The translations under genes were made by a program, and so were the position numbers. The notes under the pieces were generated by a model. It worked only from the letters and a program-made list of their open reading frames with translations, was not told the DNA's origin and searched no databases. 7,119 nucleotides of DNA from Candidatus Cloacimonadota bacterium. GTDB taxonomy: Bacteria; Cloacimonadota; Cloacimonadia; JGIOTU-2. The stretch spans positions 1-7,119 of the forward strand of contig JACNFI010000414.1 of NCBI GenBank assembly GCA_014384665.1, given 5' to 3'. This document shows positions 6,641 to 7,119 of this stretch, piece after piece (the stretch's first letter is position 1; the number at the start of each line of letters is the position of its first letter).

Positions 6641-7119
6641 CTACCTCCTAAAATCTTTCAAACTTTTCACTTCCCTCTTCTCATTCCCAAAAATATCAAT
6701 ATAAATAATCATTATTTTAGTGCCTATTTTATTAACATCAAAACGGACTTCCCAGTCTTGTTTCTTTATATCATCTGCATAAAATACATCATCAAAATCA
6801 AATACTTTGCCATCATAATCGTAATCTACCATTACCATAGAAAGTGTTTCTCTATTTTCAAATTTGATTGGTTTCTTTGATAAAATTGTACTTGTAAATT
6901 TAATAATCCTTATAATTGCTTTATCAAAAAGTTCCTCATCAGTTTTATTAATATAATATTTACATTCTACATCAGGAGTTCTAATAAAATCAAATCCAAC
7001 AGCGTCTATTGTTGCATTTACATCTGCTTCACGAATTGGTTGTATGATATGAGTGAATCCTTTACGGTGTAGTTCATCAATTATAGAATATGGAATTCTT
7101 AAAGCAAAATATTTTGTTT
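6641..7119 (-). CDS. mod: Type III-like (Mod) adenine-specific DNA methyltransferase, C-terminal part only
   Basis: The minus frame ending at TAG 6641-6643 stays open to the right edge, giving 158 C-terminal residues; the true start lies outside the window. The ATG at 6836-6838 is an internal Met, not the start. The visible tail starts TKYFALRIPYSIIDELHRKG and continues with QPIREADVNATIDAVGFDFI, then an acidic stretch (YDYDGKVFDFDDVFYADDIK) and a basic end. From memory, the 'RIPY..I.ELH' and 'DVN.AIDAVGFDF' pattern is typical of the C-terminus of site-specific N6-adenine methyltransferases paired with type III-like Res helicases. The catalytic (D/N)PPY and AdoMet motifs would lie upstream and cannot be checked. 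The gene is first of the four seen here and ends 1 nt before the PHP-ATPase start. Its last two sense codons, AGG AGG (Arg-Arg), are also the next gene's Shine-Dalgarno. Its predicted job is protecting host DNA from the Res enzyme at the far end of the operon. The family call rests on the tail plus context. Confidence 0.75.
   Translation of the reverse strand, partial: TKYFALRIPYSIIDELHRKGFTHIIQPIREADVNATIDAVGFDFIRTPDVECKYYINKTDEELFDKAIIRIIKFTSTILSKKPIKFENRETLSMVMVDYDYDGKVFDFDDVFYADDIKKQDWEVRFDVNKIGTKIMIIYIDIFGNEKREVKSLKDFRR
6644..6649 (-). promoter_or_regulatory. Ribosome binding site for the PHP-ATPase, inside the end of mod
   Basis: The minus strand reads TAGGAGGTAGAATG. The full AGGAGG consensus lies 4 nt before the ATG at 6637-6639, slightly closer than usual. 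The site is made of the last two sense codons of the methyltransferase gene, and the mod stop TAG lies between site and start. This fixes the PHP-ATPase start and implies translational coupling to mod. Confidence 0.85.

Noticed and set aside
6641..6838. A complete 65-residue protein starting at the ATG at 6838
   Set aside because: The frame is open without a stop to the right edge and the upstream residues match a methyltransferase C-terminus, so this Met is internal.

Overview
The window is AT-rich DNA (roughly 30-40% G+C by spot counts) in which all coding is on the minus strand. Four genes, read from the right edge to the left, are packed head to tail: a DNA methyltransferase cut by the window edge (6641-7119), a PHP-phosphoesterase/SMC-like ATPase fusion (3862-6639), an AlbA_2/Schlafen-type protein with a RecG-C-terminal-like module (2689-3852), and a type III-like restriction helicase-nuclease (185-2692). 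Junction distances are 1 nt, 9 nt and a 4-nt ATGA overlap, each with a recognisable Shine-Dalgarno sequence. This indicates one polycistronic, translationally coupled operon.

The reading is a type III-like restriction-modification locus in which two extra genes sit between the modification (Mod) and restriction (Res) subunits. The Mod C-terminus and the Res helicase plus PD-(D/E)xK nuclease form the expected pair. The inserted PHP-ATPase has the architecture of the Ppl (PHP-like) anti-phage proteins/TrlF-like ATPases. The AlbA_2 protein belongs to a family often annotated as 'putative DNA-binding' or 'ATP-binding' transcriptional regulators and found near defence genes. I infer a composite anti-phage module: Mod marks self, Res cuts unmodified DNA, and the two middle genes add a second nucleic-acid-sensing or degrading arm or regulate the first. 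Joint function is inferred from linkage, not shown by the sequence.

Between the res stop and the left edge (1-184) there is no confident gene. There is a hairpin 9 nt after the res stop that could be the operon terminator, and a short lysine-rich open frame running off the left edge that vaguely resembles the C-terminal helix of a type I HsdS specificity subunit.

Organism: low G+C, strong AGGAGG-type ribosome sites, AGA/AGG arginine codons and Lys/Glu/Ile-rich proteins fit a low-GC anaerobic bacterium or possibly an archaeon. No marker gene allows a firmer assignment. No tRNA, rRNA, CRISPR array, insertion sequence or integrase was seen.
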